This document shows, piece by piece, positions 26,943-36,143 of a stretch of 64,000 nt of DNA (its first letter is position 1; the number at the start of each line of letters is the position of its first letter). Source of the stretch: Candidatus Binatia bacterium (lineage in GTDB: Bacteria > Desulfobacterota > Binatia > HRBIN30); contig JAKLJW010000021.1 in assembly GCA_023150935.1 (NCBI GenBank), forward strand, positions 25,439-89,438, given 5' to 3'. A model generated the notes under the pieces. It was not told the DNA's origin, made no database searches, and saw only the letters and a list, made by a program, of their open reading frames with translations. Position numbers and translations under genes: made by a program.

Positions 26943-27095
26943 GCGGGCTCCCCTCTAACAGCGGGCTTATGGACGATCAAGGAAATCGGGGAACCCGACG
27001 GGCCGCACAGTTTCCGGGGGTTGGCAGTGGCGCGGAAGAATAAGGGCACGGCGGCGCAGCCAGGGTGAGCCACCGTGCCCGCGAGTGGGTCCCGT

Positions 27096-28400
27096 TCACG
27101 CCGCCCGTACCGATGTCGGGTCCGCGTCGGCACCAGCGCCGGAGGGGGGTGGCGCCAGCACCTCGACGGCCCGCGTCGGGAAACCCATGGGCTCCCGCTC
27201 CGCCGGCACGGGTCGGGGGAAGGAAACCGTGAACGTCGAACCCACACCAACCTCGCTCGTAACGGTGACAGAGCCGCCCTGGGCTTCCGTCAATCGCTTC
27301 ACGATGTAGAGACCAAGCCCGGTCCCCGCGGCTCGTGTCGAGGCCTTGCCGCGGCGGTACGGCGCAAAGACACTCGTACACTGCTCGGCGGACAGGCCCG
27401 GACCGGTGTCCCTTACCGCCACGCAGACCGCCCTCTCGTCCGCACTCGAACTGACGACCACCTTGCCGCCGTTTGTCGTGTACTTGATCGCGTTATCGAT
27501 CAGGTTGCCCAGAATACGGCCGAGCTGAACCTGGTCGGCAACTATCGCCGGGAGACCATCGGCCAACTCGCGTCGCAGGCTGATGTCCTTGAGCTGAGCG
27601 CCGCCCTGAGCGAGGGTCAGCACATCGTCGACGACGTCATTCACCTGCACTGGCGCGAGCTGGAAATACACCTTGCCGGCTTCGATACTGGCGGCTTGCA
27701 GCAGGTTGGTGACCAGCAGACTCACCCGCCGCACGTTGACCTGGGCTCGCAACAGGAGACCACGGTCGACTGACGCGCCGCCCTCCTGCATCTCCAGCGC
27801 CAGGGCCAGCAGGTTCTCGGCATTACCGAGCGGTCCACGGAGATCGTGGCTCACCGCGGCCAGCAACTCCGTCTTGGCCTGCTCGCGCGACCGCGCATCG
27901 TTGGCCTCGGACTGGCGACCACGGATCTCGGTAACGAAATAGCCGTAGAAGAGCGCCACCACGAACAGAAACGGCACCCGCAGCAATGCCGCCGTCGTCA
28001 GGTAAGGCTCGCTACCGTCCCGCATCGACAGCATGGCCCCGTACGCCACCGCAACCACCACCGCACTACCCACGATCATCGAGAGCGAACCACCGACCGC
28101 GGCCACGAAGATGACCAGGAAGTACAACAGAAACAGATCGCCGGACACGTTTGGTGCCCAGCTCAGGCCAAGCGTAACCCACAATGCGTCGAAGATGACG
28201 ATGACGATCTCGAACACCTGAGACTCGCACCATGCCTCGGGCAAGCGCGCCACCACCAGATTCGACGCCAGGGCCCCGATGATCAGTAAGGCGACGTACC
28301 CGGGTACCGCCTGCGCCACCGGATCGACTATCAGCAGGTACGAGAAGGCGATGATCAGCACCCACCGCAACGTCACCACCGTCGACTTCCTCGTTGCCAT
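27096..28400 (-). CDS. Membrane sensor histidine kinase
   Basis: This gene encodes 434 residues, starting at MATRKSTVV (AAGGAG 9 bases upstream; another ATG two codons earlier). Six hydrophobic helices cover about residues 10-175 with no obvious extracellular sensor domain. HisKA follows with the phospho-acceptor in AAVSHDLRGPLGNAENLLAL. The HATPase domain has N-box NLIDNAIKYTT, G1 DTGPGLS and G2 GTGLGLYIVKRL. An unusual Pro/Ala-rich C-terminal tail of about 40 residues lacks any receiver. There is no response regulator next to it; the hybrid kinase to its right is transcribed from the same strand. Confidence 0.9.
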   Translation of the reverse strand: MATRKSTVVTLRWVLIIAFSYLLIVDPVAQAVPGYVALLIIGALASNLVVARLPEAWCESQVFEIVIVIFDALWVTLGLSWAPNVSGDLFLLYFLVIFVAAVGGSLSMIVGSAVVVAVAYGAMLSMRDGSEPYLTTAALLRVPFLFVVALFYGYFVTEIRGRQSEANDARSREQAKTELLAAVSHDLRGPLGNAENLLALALEMQEGGASVDRGLLLRAQVNVRRVSLLVTNLLQAASIEAGKVYFQLAPVQVNDVVDDVLTLAQGGAQLKDISLRRELADGLPAIVADQVQLGRILGNLIDNAIKYTTNGGKVVVSSSADERAVCVAVRDTGPGLSAEQCTSVFAPYRRGKASTRAAGTGLGLYIVKRLTEAQGGSVTVTSEVGVGSTFTVSFPRPVPAEREPMGFPTRAVEVLAPPPSGAGADADPTSVRAA

Positions 28401-28610
28401 TCCCATGATCTCCTTCCCCAACCTCCTCACCCACAAGTTCCATGCCAAACCGCCCCGGCTCGCGCACCAAACTTGTGCCCACCTCGAAAATTGGGTCAGA
28501 CCGGCACAGTAGTGCCGATGGGTACAGGATTCGGCGGCGCCCCGCGCGCGGCACGACTGCGGTCCGCACCCCCAGCCCACCGCTCGGCGGAGGACCGCGG
28601 CGGCCCCGGT

Positions 28611-30917
28611 TCAGGCGCCGGCCGCAGGGTCCCCGAGAAGTGCTGCGACGTGGTGCAGCAACGCTTCGATATCGAAAGGCTTTTGCAGGAAGCGTGCGCC
28701 GGCGATGTCGGCGAGGTCGAGGTCTTCGGCAAGATATCCGGATATCAGTAGTACCCGTAACGACGGGTAGGCGCGGCGAAGGCGTCGAGCCAGCAGCGCG
28801 CCGCTTTCGCCGGGCATGACGACGTCAGAGACGATGGCGTCGATCGGTGTGCCGATCCGCCCGACCAGTTCCAGGGCCTCGGCAGCCCCGCCGGCGCTAT
28901 GCACGAGGTAACCGGCATCCTCGAGCGCGCGCACCAGCAGGTCGCGCAGGTTGTCCTCGTCCTCCGCCACCAGTACGGTCGGGCGCCCGGTTCGAGCGGG
29001 CAAAGCCTCAACACCGGCCTCGCGCACACGGGGTACCACGGGGTGTTCGGGCGGGAAGTAGATGCGAAACGCGGTGCCACCCTCCGGGCCGCTGGCACAG
29101 TTGATGTGGCCCCCATGCTGCTTGACGATACCGAACACCGTGGCCAAACCCATACCGGCACCCTGGCCGATCTCTTTCGTGGTGAAGAACGGCTCGAATA
29201 TGTGCTCTCGCACGTCCCGGGCGATGCCGGGTCCGTTGTCCCGCACCGTCAGCACGACGTAATTGCCGGGCCTGACGTCCTCTACGAGACCGTGCTCCCG
29301 TTCCGTGAGGGTCACGTTCGCGGTTTCCACCGTAACCGTATCGCCGACGCCGGCGCGGCCACCCGGTGTCATGGCGTCGCGCGCGTTGGCAACGAGATTC
29401 ATCACGGCTTGCTCTATCCGGCCGCGGTCGGCTCGCACCGGCCAGACCTCGGGGGCGCTGCGGACCTCGAGTCGGATGTGGTCGCCCAGCATCACCCGTA
29501 ACATCGGCACCATTTCGCCGACGAGTGCCGCCAGGCTCTCGGGACGCGTATCGATCGGGTGGGGTCGACTGAAGTTGAGCAGTTGGCGGATCAACCGCGC
29601 GCTGGTGTCGACGGTATCGTTGATGCGATCGGCGTCGCGACGGCCCGGGTGATCGCCCGGCAGCTTGGCCAGTAGGAACTGCGTACACGCTTTGATCACC
29701 GTGAGCTGGTTGTTGAAGTCGTGCGCGATGCCGCCGGCGAGCCGCTCAATGGCTTCGAGTTTGTGCGCCTGGCGCAGTTGCGCCTCGACCTGCCGTTCGC
29801 GAGTCACATCGCGGGCAAGGCCGACGTAGTTGATCAGGCGGCCCGAACTCTCGTGCACCGGGAACACGACGACGTCGGCTTCGTAAAAGGTCCCGTCCTT
29901 GCGCCGTTGGACTTCTGCCCAGTGCCAGTTCTGTTCGCCCGAAAGGGCGGACATCATCTCCTGGAAGGCAGCCGCGTCGCGTTCGCTGGTCCGCAGCAGA
30001 TCCACCGTCCGCCCCGTCAGCTCGGCGCGCCCGTACCCGGTCATCCGTTCGCAGGCCGCATTCACATAGACGATCCGCCCGTCGGGATCGGTGATCATGA
30101 TCGATTCGACCGCCTGCTCCACGGCGGCACTCAGGCGCGCCCGCTCCTCCTCCGCCTGTCGACGCTCGAGTGCGTCCCGCAGGGTCGCAATGATGACCGC
30201 GCGGCCGTTCCACTCGACCATGGTTGTAGTAAGGTCCATCGGACGCGAGGAGCCGTCGGCGCAGCGAAACTCCTGCTGCTCGAACACGTCGCCGCGCACC
30301 CGCACCTGCTCTACTGGCCCCACCGGGCTGTCGGCCGGCAGCAGCGTGGAGAAATCCTTGCCGCTAAGGCTCCCAGCAGCATACCCCAGGAGCCGCTCGG
30401 CGCTCTTATTGACCTCTAGAATAGTCCCGGTCGCCGCATCGATGATGAGGATGACATCCAGCGATTCCTGGAATATTGCCGCGAACCGCTGCTCCCACTC
30501 GCGCTGGGCCGCCGCCAGGAGTCGCCGCGCGCGCCGCGCCTCGGCGCGATGGAGTTCGCGAGCGATGCTCGGAACGATCGCGCCAAGCGTCTGCTTCTCG
30601 ACGTAATCGGCCGCGCCACCTTTGAGTGCGGTCACCGCGGCCCGAGGACTGTGTTCGGCGGAAACGACGATAACCGGGGCTTGAATCCCGGCGTTACGAA
30701 TCAGCTCCAGTGCGCGCGACGCGTCGAGTAAGGGCAAACGGAAGTCGCAGGTGACCAGATCCCACTCTCCATCGCGCAAGGCGGCCGCGAGCGCCGCCTC
30801 GGTCTCCACGCGCTGCCACTCGGGGGCATAGCCGCCCCGCTCTAATTCGTGGACGATCAACTCCGCGTCGGCCGCGGAGTCCTCTACGAGGAGAACCCGG
30901 ATCGGAACCGTCGCCAT
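28611..30917 (-). CDS. Cytoplasmic hybrid kinase REC-PAS-PAS-HisKA-HATPase-REC
   Basis: This 768-residue protein has no membrane segment. The N-terminal receiver has VLLVEDSAADAELIVHEL and phospho-acceptor Asp in DLVTCDFRLPL. Two PAS domains span about 145-265 and 270-395 (SLDVILIIDAATGTILEVNK and MITDPDGRIVYVNAACERM). HisKA has AGGIAHDFNNQLTVIKACT. The ATPase domain has NLVANARDAMTPGG, DNGPGIARDV and GAGMGLATVFGIVKQHGGH. The C-terminal receiver has VLVAEDEDNLRDLL and DAIVSDVVMPGES. Such proteins usually phosphorylate a separate output regulator; none is adjacent. Confidence 0.93.
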   Translation of the reverse strand: MATVPIRVLLVEDSAADAELIVHELERGGYAPEWQRVETEAALAAALRDGEWDLVTCDFRLPLLDASRALELIRNAGIQAPVIVVSAEHSPRAAVTALKGGAADYVEKQTLGAIVPSIARELHRAEARRARRLLAAAQREWEQRFAAIFQESLDVILIIDAATGTILEVNKSAERLLGYAAGSLSGKDFSTLLPADSPVGPVEQVRVRGDVFEQQEFRCADGSSRPMDLTTTMVEWNGRAVIIATLRDALERRQAEEERARLSAAVEQAVESIMITDPDGRIVYVNAACERMTGYGRAELTGRTVDLLRTSERDAAAFQEMMSALSGEQNWHWAEVQRRKDGTFYEADVVVFPVHESSGRLINYVGLARDVTRERQVEAQLRQAHKLEAIERLAGGIAHDFNNQLTVIKACTQFLLAKLPGDHPGRRDADRINDTVDTSARLIRQLLNFSRPHPIDTRPESLAALVGEMVPMLRVMLGDHIRLEVRSAPEVWPVRADRGRIEQAVMNLVANARDAMTPGGRAGVGDTVTVETANVTLTEREHGLVEDVRPGNYVVLTVRDNGPGIARDVREHIFEPFFTTKEIGQGAGMGLATVFGIVKQHGGHINCASGPEGGTAFRIYFPPEHPVVPRVREAGVEALPARTGRPTVLVAEDEDNLRDLLVRALEDAGYLVHSAGGAAEALELVGRIGTPIDAIVSDVVMPGESGALLARRLRRAYPSLRVLLISGYLAEDLDLADIAGARFLQKPFDIEALLHHVAALLGDPAAGA

Positions 30918-31007
30918 GGTAGTGTGCGTCGCAGCCGACCCGGGGCGCGTCGGAGAATGCCGTTCGGGCTGAGGCGCGCCCCGTCCCCATCCTGCACCGT
31001 CTCGACC

Positions 31008-32171
31008 TCACAGTGGAACTGCGGCGCCTACGCTGGTGAGGGAGCCCTCGACTGCCGGCCCCGGTTCGTAAGTGCAAGAGGGCTCCGCCGCCATGGGATC
31101 GCCGGTAACAGCAAAGGCTCGCGCTCGGGACCCGCCGCACACGTGCCGGAATTCGCACAGACCGCACTTGCCGTCCAGACTTGCGGTGTCGCGGAGTCGA
31201 CGGAATATCGGGGCCTCCCGATACAGGTCGGCAAGCGGCGTTTCCCGGATCGACCCGGCCCGAATCGGCAGAAATCCGCTCGGGTACACTTCCCCCGTGT
31301 GCGCCACGAACACCAGGCCATTGCCGTCGGTCACGCCACGCAGGGCACGCGGCATGTCCACCATACCCGCGACGCGCGCCTGCGGGCCCGTAACCACCCC
31401 GGCGCGCTTCTCCAGGCGCTGTTGTTGCAGAACGTAGCGCCGGTAGTGCGGTGCCGCGGTCGTTCGTACCGCGAAGGTCGAGCTCTTCGACAGCTCGTAG
31501 AGGTACGCGAAGATCTCTTCGTACTCGACAGGGTCCAGTTGATCGGCGGAACGTGCCCGGCCCACGGTGACCAGGAAGAACACGCTCCACATCACCGCAC
31601 CCAACTCGCCAACGAGGGCGGCCATCGCCGGCAGGTACGCGCGCGTCCGTCGCGTCACCGTGGTATTGATCTGAACCGGCAAACCGCTCCTGCCGGCCGT
31701 CCGAATTCCCTCGACCGTCCAACCGTAAGAACCCGGCTGCTGGCGGAAAGCGTCGTGCACCTCCGCCGTCGGCCCGTCCAGACTGAGGGCGATGCGTTTC
31801 ACACCCGCATCGGCAAGCCGCGCCACAGCGGCCGGGGTGAACAGCGGTGTGCCGCTGGGCGTCACCGCAACGTTGAGGCCGCATCCCACACCGTACTCGA
31901 TAAGCTCGAACAGATCGGGGCGCTTAAGTGGGTCGCCCCCCGTGATAACGAACACCGGACTGCCCAGGTCGCGGATCTGGTCGAGCAGAGCCCTGCCTTC
32001 GGCAGTCGTCAGCTCATCCCGGGCACGCGCCGGTTGCGCGTCGGCGCGGCAGTGAACACAGCGCAAGTCGCAGGCCCGCGTAACTTCCCAGATGACCGTG
32101 AACGGTGTGCGGGCAAAATCGAGGCCAAATGGGCCCGAGGGTCGAGACGCCGTCATGTTCGGTGGTCCCAT
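31008..32171 (-). CDS. Radical SAM/SPASM protein (TIGR04053-like, NirJ/AhbD relative)
   Basis: This gene encodes 387 residues. The radical-SAM iron-sulfur site is CDLRCVHC (CxxxCxxC). LVITGGDPLKRPDLFELIEYG and LSLDGPTAEVHDAFRQQPGS match the TIGR04053 group, which is close to heme-modifying NirJ/AhbD. The SPASM-like C-terminus has CGLCEFRHVCGGSRARAF and a later Cys near the end, for an auxiliary cluster. The start is uncertain (ATG at 32171 or 32156; a TTG lies upstream). It begins about 30 bases after the Crp/Fnr gene's stop on the same strand, so that regulator probably controls or senses its product. Confidence 0.85.
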   Translation of the reverse strand: MGPPNMTASRPSGPFGLDFARTPFTVIWEVTRACDLRCVHCRADAQPARARDELTTAEGRALLDQIRDLGSPVFVITGGDPLKRPDLFELIEYGVGCGLNVAVTPSGTPLFTPAAVARLADAGVKRIALSLDGPTAEVHDAFRQQPGSYGWTVEGIRTAGRSGLPVQINTTVTRRTRAYLPAMAALVGELGAVMWSVFFLVTVGRARSADQLDPVEYEEIFAYLYELSKSSTFAVRTTAAPHYRRYVLQQQRLEKRAGVVTGPQARVAGMVDMPRALRGVTDGNGLVFVAHTGEVYPSGFLPIRAGSIRETPLADLYREAPIFRRLRDTASLDGKCGLCEFRHVCGGSRARAFAVTGDPMAAEPSCTYEPGPAVEGSLTSVGAAVPL

Positions 32172-32199
32172 AGCACAGGCTGACTCAGTCCCACACAAC

Positions 32200-32910
32200 T
32201 CACGCGCCCTCGATGCTGTCCTGGTAAGCCAGGCGCTTGAGTCGTTCAGGATCGACGAGGACCAGATCCCGGCGACCGAACTCGATGACCCGCTTTTGCT
32301 TCAGCCCGGCCAACAGCCGTATGGCCGTTTCCGTCGACACCCCGATCATCTCGCCGATTTCCCTCCGCGAGTAAGGCATCGGCACGCGCGTCGGCCGCCC
32401 CTCGCCGCCGTTTCCAGGCGCCAGTTGCAGCAGGAGTTCGGCGAGCCGTCCTTCCGCATTCTTCAAAGCCAGCGTGCGCACCTTGCGCCGTGCCGCGCTG
32501 AGGGCCCGACTCAGGGCAGCGATCAGTCGCACCCCCACCTGGGGATACGCTTCGATGAACGGGACCAGGCGCTCGCGCGGCAAATAACAGAGCTGGGCGT
32601 CGGTGACGGCTTCGGCCGACACGGAATATGGTTCCGAAGGGTCGGTGGGCAGCTCGCCAAGTACGTCCCCAGGGCCGGCCACTTCGAGGATATGATCGCG
32701 GCCGAACCGGTCCGACTGGTAGAGCTTAACCGCGCCATGACAGAGGATATACAGTCCTGAAGCCGGCGTGCGCTCGTGAAAGATTACCTGTCGGCGCCGG
32801 TATACCGCCGAAACCCCGCAGGCGCGGAAACTGTCGATCTGTCCATCCGTAAGGTCGGCAATGATGCTCGACCCACGGATACTACAGTGCTCACACGAGA
32901 TCTTGCGCAC
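32200..32910 (-). CDS. Crp/Fnr-family regulator with incomplete FNR cysteine set
   Basis: This 236-residue protein has a cyclic-nucleotide-binding-like N-terminal fold (LYILCHGAVKLYQSDRFG and VAGPGDVLGELP), then a helix-turn-helix with recognition region RREIGEMIGVSTETAIRLLAGL. The N-terminus holds CEHC (Cys6, Cys9), aligned with the first two FNR cluster cysteines; the third position is Ser15, but Cys108 (AQLCYLPRERL) matches the fourth. Cys31 and Cys57 are extra. The recognition helix has E-T-A-I-R where FNR has E-T-I-S-R, so site preference may differ. A palindrome sits about 55-70 bases upstream of the start. Confidence 0.87.
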   Translation of the reverse strand: MRKISCEHCSIRGSSIIADLTDGQIDSFRACGVSAVYRRRQVIFHERTPASGLYILCHGAVKLYQSDRFGRDHILEVAGPGDVLGELPTDPSEPYSVSAEAVTDAQLCYLPRERLVPFIEAYPQVGVRLIAALSRALSAARRKVRTLALKNAEGRLAELLLQLAPGNGGEGRPTRVPMPYSRREIGEMIGVSTETAIRLLAGLKQKRVIEFGRRDLVLVDPERLKRLAYQDSIEGA

Positions 32911-32964
32911 GCCGTACCCTCGGGGCTCCCGGCCGACACACAGCCGCCAAGCCCACCTTCAAGC

Positions 32965-32980
32965 TGACCATTTAAGGTCA
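32965..32980. promoter_or_regulatory. Palindromic operator candidate upstream of Crp/Fnr gene
   Basis: TGACCATTTAAGGTCA has perfect 5-base half sites separated by 6 bases, the spacing of CRP-type sites. It lies 55-70 bases before the regulator's start on its coding strand, a plausible site for autoregulation. Confidence 0.4.
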
Positions 32981-33424
32981 ACTATGGCCGACGTACCGGA
33001 GCGGCGCAAGCACCCGAGATCGGCTTTGCTACGGCGCACCTTCCCCTAAAAAAGGGGCGCGAGCCTTCCCAGTCGAAGGCTCGCGTGGTGAGGGCGGTTC
33101 CGTGCTCTAACGAGAGGTGGCCACGAATTTGGCGCCGTGGCGCGGGTTGTCGGGGGTCGCTGTGCCTGCGTGTTACAGCAATTGCGTGAAACGCGTTGGT
33201 AGGTCTGGAATCGTAGGTCAAATCGACGCGACGGTACCGCCCATTTACAACGACGAAGACGGCTGCCCATTACACCGCGACACCCGCTTCGTTCCGACCT
33301 CCTCACCCACGCCGCAGCAAGTACTCAAGTCCACGGAGCGGTGGTATGACATAGCTCAGCGTCGTAGCTGATAGTCTGCGCCCCGGCCCCCCGGAGATCG
33401 GAGTGGCAACCGCACCGCGAGGGA
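32981..33424. other. Gene-poor intergenic stretch between heptosyltransferase and Crp/Fnr genes
   Basis: About 440 bases hold no gene I can support. Short open frames on either strand are Arg-rich and lack ribosome-binding sites. The visible structure is the minus-strand terminator hairpin at 33047-33085, described separately. I see no tRNA-like fold by eye. Confidence 0.5.
33047..33085 (-). terminator. Strong intrinsic terminator (minus strand)
   Basis: A perfect 10-base-pair stem (CGCGAGCCTT at 33058-33067 with AAGGCTCGCG at 33076-33085, 8-base loop) is followed on the minus strand by CCCC and then six Ts. The nearest minus-strand gene ends 340 bases upstream at 33425, so it may end that mRNA's long trailer or an unannotated small RNA. 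Confidence 0.75.
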
Positions 33425-34516
33425 TCAAGCAGTTGCGCGGCGCAACGCTCCGAGCGCCACCAGTTGCCCTTCCACCGCGTCAACCGTGATGGCGTTCAAA
33501 CAATCGTAATGGCCGTACCGGCAGGTCCGTTCCAGGCACGGACTGCACGCAAGTGGCCGGCGCACGACGGCCACGCACCGGCCGCGCGGCCCGGTCCGCT
33601 CCGGATCCGTAGACCCGAATACACCGACAGTCGGAATCCCCACCGCAGCCGCTACGTGCATGGCCCCGGAGTCGTTACCGGCGAACCCGTCACACAACGA
33701 GAGCAGCGCGACGAGCTGCCCCACCGTGGTCTCCCCGGCCGCCACAATCGGCGACGCCGCGCTCGCCTGAGCCACCCGCCGGCACCGTTCGCGTTCCCCC
33801 GGTGCGCCGACCAGCACGCAGCGCACCCCGTACCGACTCTCTAACCTCTCGATCAGACCGACGTACCGGCCTTCCGGCCACTCCTTCGCCGGACCGTAGG
33901 CGGCACTCACTGCCATGGCGATCAGCGGCCCCGCGCCGCCCCGCGCCGCCAACCATGACTCCATTTGCTCGCGGTGATGCTGGGCCACTTCCAACCGCTG
34001 GTCGTCGATTGCCGCGACGCCGAGACCATTGCGCAGCAGATCGAGGTAATCTCCCGACTGGTGGCCGCGCCGCAACCGCGGCAACGGCACTCCGTTCGTC
34101 AACATCCAGCTTCGACCATCGGAACGGAACCCGGCCCGACGCGGAATGCCTGCCAACCACACCCAGAACACCGACTCGAAGCTTTTCGGCAACACGACCG
34201 CAAGATCGTAGCGCCCGCCCCGCAGCTCGCCGATCAGCCGCGCGCGGTCGGCAATCCCCCGGACACCCGGCGCCACCGAGTACGGCACGACCCGATCGAT
34301 CCAGCGGCAACCATCATAAAGGCCCGCCAGTTCCCGCCGCACCAGCACTGCCAGGCGCGCCTGCGGATACGCAACCCGCAGGGCGCGAAGTGCCGGCAGG
34401 GTCATGACGAGATCTCCCAGCCAGTTCGGCGCCTTTATCAGCACCCGGTCTGGCGCTCCGACTGCGCCCCGTCCCCGCGCCGTACTCCGGGTCTCGTGCT
34501 CCATCCGTTTTTTCAC
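33425..34516 (-). CDS. Lipopolysaccharide heptosyltransferase (GT9, WaaF/RfaF-like)
   Basis: This gene encodes 363 residues in a GT-B fold. It opens with VLIKAPNWLGDLVMTLPALRAL, the signature of GT9 heptosyltransferases, then YDLAVVLPKSFESVFWVWLAGIPRRAGF. The C-terminal domain has MAVSAAYGPAKEWPEGRYVGL and GNDSGAMHVAAAVGIPTVGVFGSTDP, which bind ADP-heptose. CSPCLERTCRYGHYDCLNAI near the end carries the cysteine cluster common in WaaF. It builds the lipopolysaccharide inner core in the cytoplasm. The start is GTG at 34516 or ATG at 34504; neither has a clear ribosome-binding site. Confidence 0.9.
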   Translation of the reverse strand: MKKRMEHETRSTARGRGAVGAPDRVLIKAPNWLGDLVMTLPALRALRVAYPQARLAVLVRRELAGLYDGCRWIDRVVPYSVAPGVRGIADRARLIGELRGGRYDLAVVLPKSFESVFWVWLAGIPRRAGFRSDGRSWMLTNGVPLPRLRRGHQSGDYLDLLRNGLGVAAIDDQRLEVAQHHREQMESWLAARGGAGPLIAMAVSAAYGPAKEWPEGRYVGLIERLESRYGVRCVLVGAPGERERCRRVAQASAASPIVAAGETTVGQLVALLSLCDGFAGNDSGAMHVAAAVGIPTVGVFGSTDPERTGPRGRCVAVVRRPLACSPCLERTCRYGHYDCLNAITVDAVEGQLVALGALRRATA

Positions 34517-34585
34517 CGCTATCCATTACCAAAGCGCACCGGACACGGCGGCCGTGGTAATCCGTTTCCGCCGATCGCTGCGCCG

Positions 34586-35518
34586 TCACGGCTCAACCTG
34601 CGGCACCAACTCGACGCGCGCCGATGAAACTCGAACGCCCTGCATCGTCCCCTCGAAGACCACGTCGATCTTGCCACCGCCACTACTTCGTACCCTGCCT
34701 TCGAAGACCACGATCGCCCCGGGCGGCACAAAGGCGCGCAACTTGACACCCCGTACCCGTGCGGGCCGCAATGCCCGGGGCCGGCCCGGAAGCACCCGGC
34801 CGGCTAACTCCACCGCCAGTCGCGCCTGCACGTCGACCAGCATCGTCCCCGGCAGCACCGGCTTGCGAGGAAAGTGGCCTGCGAACCACGAAGCGTCCGC
34901 AGGCACCCTGACCTCCGCCCGCAGCGTCCGATCCGCTTCGGTCGCCACGCCGGAAATGCTCAGGTTCGCTAATTCCGCCGGCGGAGTCGGGGGGTTGGCC
35001 CCGGCCTCGCATAGCACCCGGAACTGCCGCTCAACTACAGCGGGATCGTCGAACTCCTCCATCGAGAGCATCGGACCGACACTGCGCCGTAATTCCACCA
35101 GACACCGCTCGCCGCACCATGCGCGGCCGCCGTAGGAAACCGAATCCGGATCGCAGCGATCGATCTCGACCTCCAGTTGGAGCCGGGTATCGCTGCATGC
35201 CCCGGCGTTCGCTTCGAGTTCACCGGCTAAAGCCGCAATCGGGCGCCGTCGAAAGTCGGCCTTGGCCATGGCAACCCAACCGGCGAGTTGGCCGATCGCC
35301 TCCGTAATCAAGCTCGGCGATAACTGTGGCACGGCGCCCCCGACGACAGGGCTTCGCGGCTCCGCGTGCGGAACGACACATATGCCACGTGCGGCCCGCC
35401 CCGGATCGATGTCGGTAATGCTCTGAACGAACGAGAAGCAGGGCGGCAAGGGCCACTCCATCTCGATCTCGAAAGGCATCGGGGCCGCCGCGTCCCCGGC
35501 ATACCCCGGCTCAGACAT
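34586..35518 (-). CDS. Double-hotdog 3-hydroxyacyl-ACP dehydratase-like protein
   Basis: This gene encodes 310 residues, starting at MSEPGYAGDAAAP (GGGAG 6 bases upstream). Two FabZ/FabA-like hotdog domains lie in tandem. The first (about 20-150) begins FSFVQSITDIDPGRAARGI and has degenerate catalytic positions. The second (about 190-310) has WFAGHFPRKPVLPGTMLVDVQ, with the catalytic His and the proline-rich turn of FabZ. VRSSGGGKIDVVFEG is a late strand. The neighbouring heptosyltransferase suggests a role in an acyl chain for an envelope lipid, but the substrate is unknown. Confidence 0.72.
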   Translation of the reverse strand: MSEPGYAGDAAAPMPFEIEMEWPLPPCFSFVQSITDIDPGRAARGICVVPHAEPRSPVVGGAVPQLSPSLITEAIGQLAGWVAMAKADFRRRPIAALAGELEANAGACSDTRLQLEVEIDRCDPDSVSYGGRAWCGERCLVELRRSVGPMLSMEEFDDPAVVERQFRVLCEAGANPPTPPAELANLSISGVATEADRTLRAEVRVPADASWFAGHFPRKPVLPGTMLVDVQARLAVELAGRVLPGRPRALRPARVRGVKLRAFVPPGAIVVFEGRVRSSGGGKIDVVFEGTMQGVRVSSARVELVPQVEP

Positions 35519-35668
35519 GCGACGCTCCCGGCACCTCCGTCGGTCGTGCGCGGCGCCCGCACCACCGCTTTGCAGGAGGTCTCGCTCGCGAACCCTGACT
35601 TTCAGCGGCAGCGCGCATCGCGGTCGGCTGCAACGTGTTGTTGACTGGCGCGCCACAACCTTCGAGGA

Positions 35669-36132
35669 TCATCCTGTACCTCGCAGAACAGTGACCATCT
35701 CGGCAATCATCTCGACGTGCGCGGCGTCGTCGGCAGCAAGCACGATCGGCTGGTACTCCGGGTTTGTCGGCAACAGCGCCGCCTCGTTACCCTTGTCGGG
35801 GTCGAACACCTTCGAGTCGATCGGGATCGTCACCCAGCGCATGCGGTCCTCGTCGTCGGAATTGCGCAGCGGCCCGTACTCGCGCGTCAGATGCCAGAAC
35901 ACCCATCCAGCCCCGTGGCGTCGCTCGTGACGCACAGGGGCACCGGCACCGGCCCGCGCGCGAACTCGAACGAGCTCGCCCATTCGTCATGGTCTTTCTT
36001 CCACGATGAGTAGATGCTCGCAATCGCCCCCTTGCAGGCGCGGCGCTTGCGGTCGAAGAGAGCGGCGTTGTCGTGCAGGTGGTCGCGCGGCACCCGTTCG
36101 GCCGCGCCCCCGTCAGTGCAGGTGAAGGCCAT
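35669..36132 (-). pseudogene. Frameshifted hypothetical gene next to a dispersed repeat
   Basis: Two minus-strand frames join into one protein. Frame one runs from 36132 (MAFTCTDGGAAERVPRDH through ARGPVPVPLCVTSDATG). Frame two continues with WVFWHLTREYGPLRNSDDED and ends EMIAEMVTVLRGTG. One extra base in the C-run at 35911-35914 would restore a single frame of about 154 residues. No start with a good ribosome-binding site is visible, and the 5' end meets the repeat at 36144-36280, so the N-terminus may be lost. I do not recognise the family. A sequencing or assembly error is an alternative explanation. Confidence 0.65.
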
Positions 36133-36143
36133 GATGCAGCATG

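Noticed and set aside
33117..33371. 84-residue plus-strand frame in the gene-poor gap
   Set aside because: No ribosome-binding site, no family features, and it overlaps no conserved neighbour.
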